Positions 12,578-12,657 of a DNA stretch of 12,657 nucleotides are shown piece after piece. The stretch covers positions 1 to 12,657 of the forward strand of contig WQSV01000026.1 in NCBI GenBank assembly GCA_009787685.1. Reading direction: 5' to 3'. Within the stretch, counting starts at the first letter, position 1. Each line of letters starts with the position of its first letter. The notes beneath the pieces were generated by a model. It had not been told where the DNA came from. It saw only the letters and a program-made list of their open reading frames with translations, and did not search any database. This DNA is from Bacillota bacterium (GTDB lineage Bacteria > Bacillota > Clostridia > Christensenellales > Pumilibacteraceae). Position numbers and translations under genes: made by a program.

Positions 12578-12606
12578 TAAAAAGGTAGCACTAGGCTTTT
12601 TTAGAC
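12575..12606 (-). other. Candidate rolling-circle origin stem-loop (ori)
   Basis: GTCTAAAAAG (12575-12584) pairs with CTTTTTTAGAC (12596-12606; one extra T bulges), leaving an 11-nt loop at 12585-12595. Read on the rep strand the loop is CCTAGTGCTAC, whose last nine bases TAGTGCTAC match the CRESS nonanucleotide TAGTATTAC at seven of nine positions, including the final AC after the expected nick. Placement 40-70 bp upstream of rep fits known origins. A transcriptional role for the hairpin is possible but less likely. Confidence 0.65.
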
Positions 12607-12608
12607 AA

Positions 12609-12630
12609 TCGCCGCCGCAAGCGGCGGCGA
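12609..12630. repeat. GC-only perfect hairpin beside the origin
   Basis: TCGCCGCCGC (12609-12618) pairs perfectly with GCGGCGGCGA (12621-12630) around AA. It is strikingly GC-rich in an A+T-rich region and stands 2 bp from the origin stem-loop. No T tract follows on either strand. The last bases of the window (GGGGCAAGCCC) can form another small stem. It may mark the element boundary or be a host intergenic repeat. Confidence 0.5.
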
Positions 12631-12657
12631 ACACACAAGCGAGGGGCAAGCCCTGAT

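Noticed and set aside
1..12657. CRISPR array, complete insertion sequence or tRNA gene
   Set aside because: No regularly spaced repeats, no transposase frame and no full cloverleaf were seen on either strand.

Overview
The window looks like a chromosome segment of a low-GC, Gram-positive-type bacterium, most likely a gut Firmicutes/Clostridia-like or Mollicutes-related lineage. The evidence is AAGGAG-type ribosome binding sites, A+T-rich spacers, a one-piece ssrA gene, TGG for Trp with TGA used as stop, and remains of GLUG and Listeria/Bacteroides-type adhesin repeats. The exact taxon cannot be read from the sequence.

Layout. (1) 1-2650, minus strand: an envelope-associated gene set. It holds an FN3-like bitopic membrane protein driven by a clear TTGACA/TACAAT promoter, a Lys/Glu/Ala-rich coiled-coil protein, a possible 40-aa ORF, and a lipoprotein cut by the window edge. 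(2) 2867-4382, plus strand: ssrA (tmRNA) with its promoter, then a 4-TM membrane protein and a structured non-coding stretch. This segment is bounded by a second copy of the last 12 nt of ssrA, as a small remnant island in the tmRNA 3' end would be. (3) 4403-8010, plus strand: a broken four-helix-bundle (S23/IVP) fragment, a zinc-ribbon membrane protein with an intrinsic terminator, and a two-gene unit of an FAD oxidoreductase fused to a Rieske domain plus a tocopherol-cyclase-like protein. The oxidoreductase is bracketed by a 106-bp inverted duplication of the cyclase 5' end. (4) 7756-8669: a graveyard of gene fragments (unknown, GLUG, InlB-type repeat, RecG-related ATPase C-terminus) in both orientations. 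(5) 8668-10962, minus: an intact, visibly A+T-richer DUF262-DUF1524 (GmrSD-like, type IV restriction family) gene with its own promoter. (6) 11146-12657, minus: a CRESS-DNA-type rolling-circle Rep (HUH nuclease plus SF3 helicase). Just upstream are a stem-loop carrying a nonanucleotide-like loop and three GTGTC iterons. Two tiny ORFs lie downstream.

The most interesting object is region 6: a eukaryotic-virus-like (CRESS/pCRESS) replicon with a recognisable candidate origin in a bacterial context, next to a probable anti-phage gene. The next are the 106-bp inverted repeat that could let the oxidoreductase segment flip, the tmRNA whose T loop lacks the usual TTCRA sequence, and the 12-bp ssrA 3'-end duplication. 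Regions 2 and 4-6 together read as an accessory zone with repeated insertion and decay, while the envelope cluster and the FAD-Rieske/cyclase pair look like host genes.
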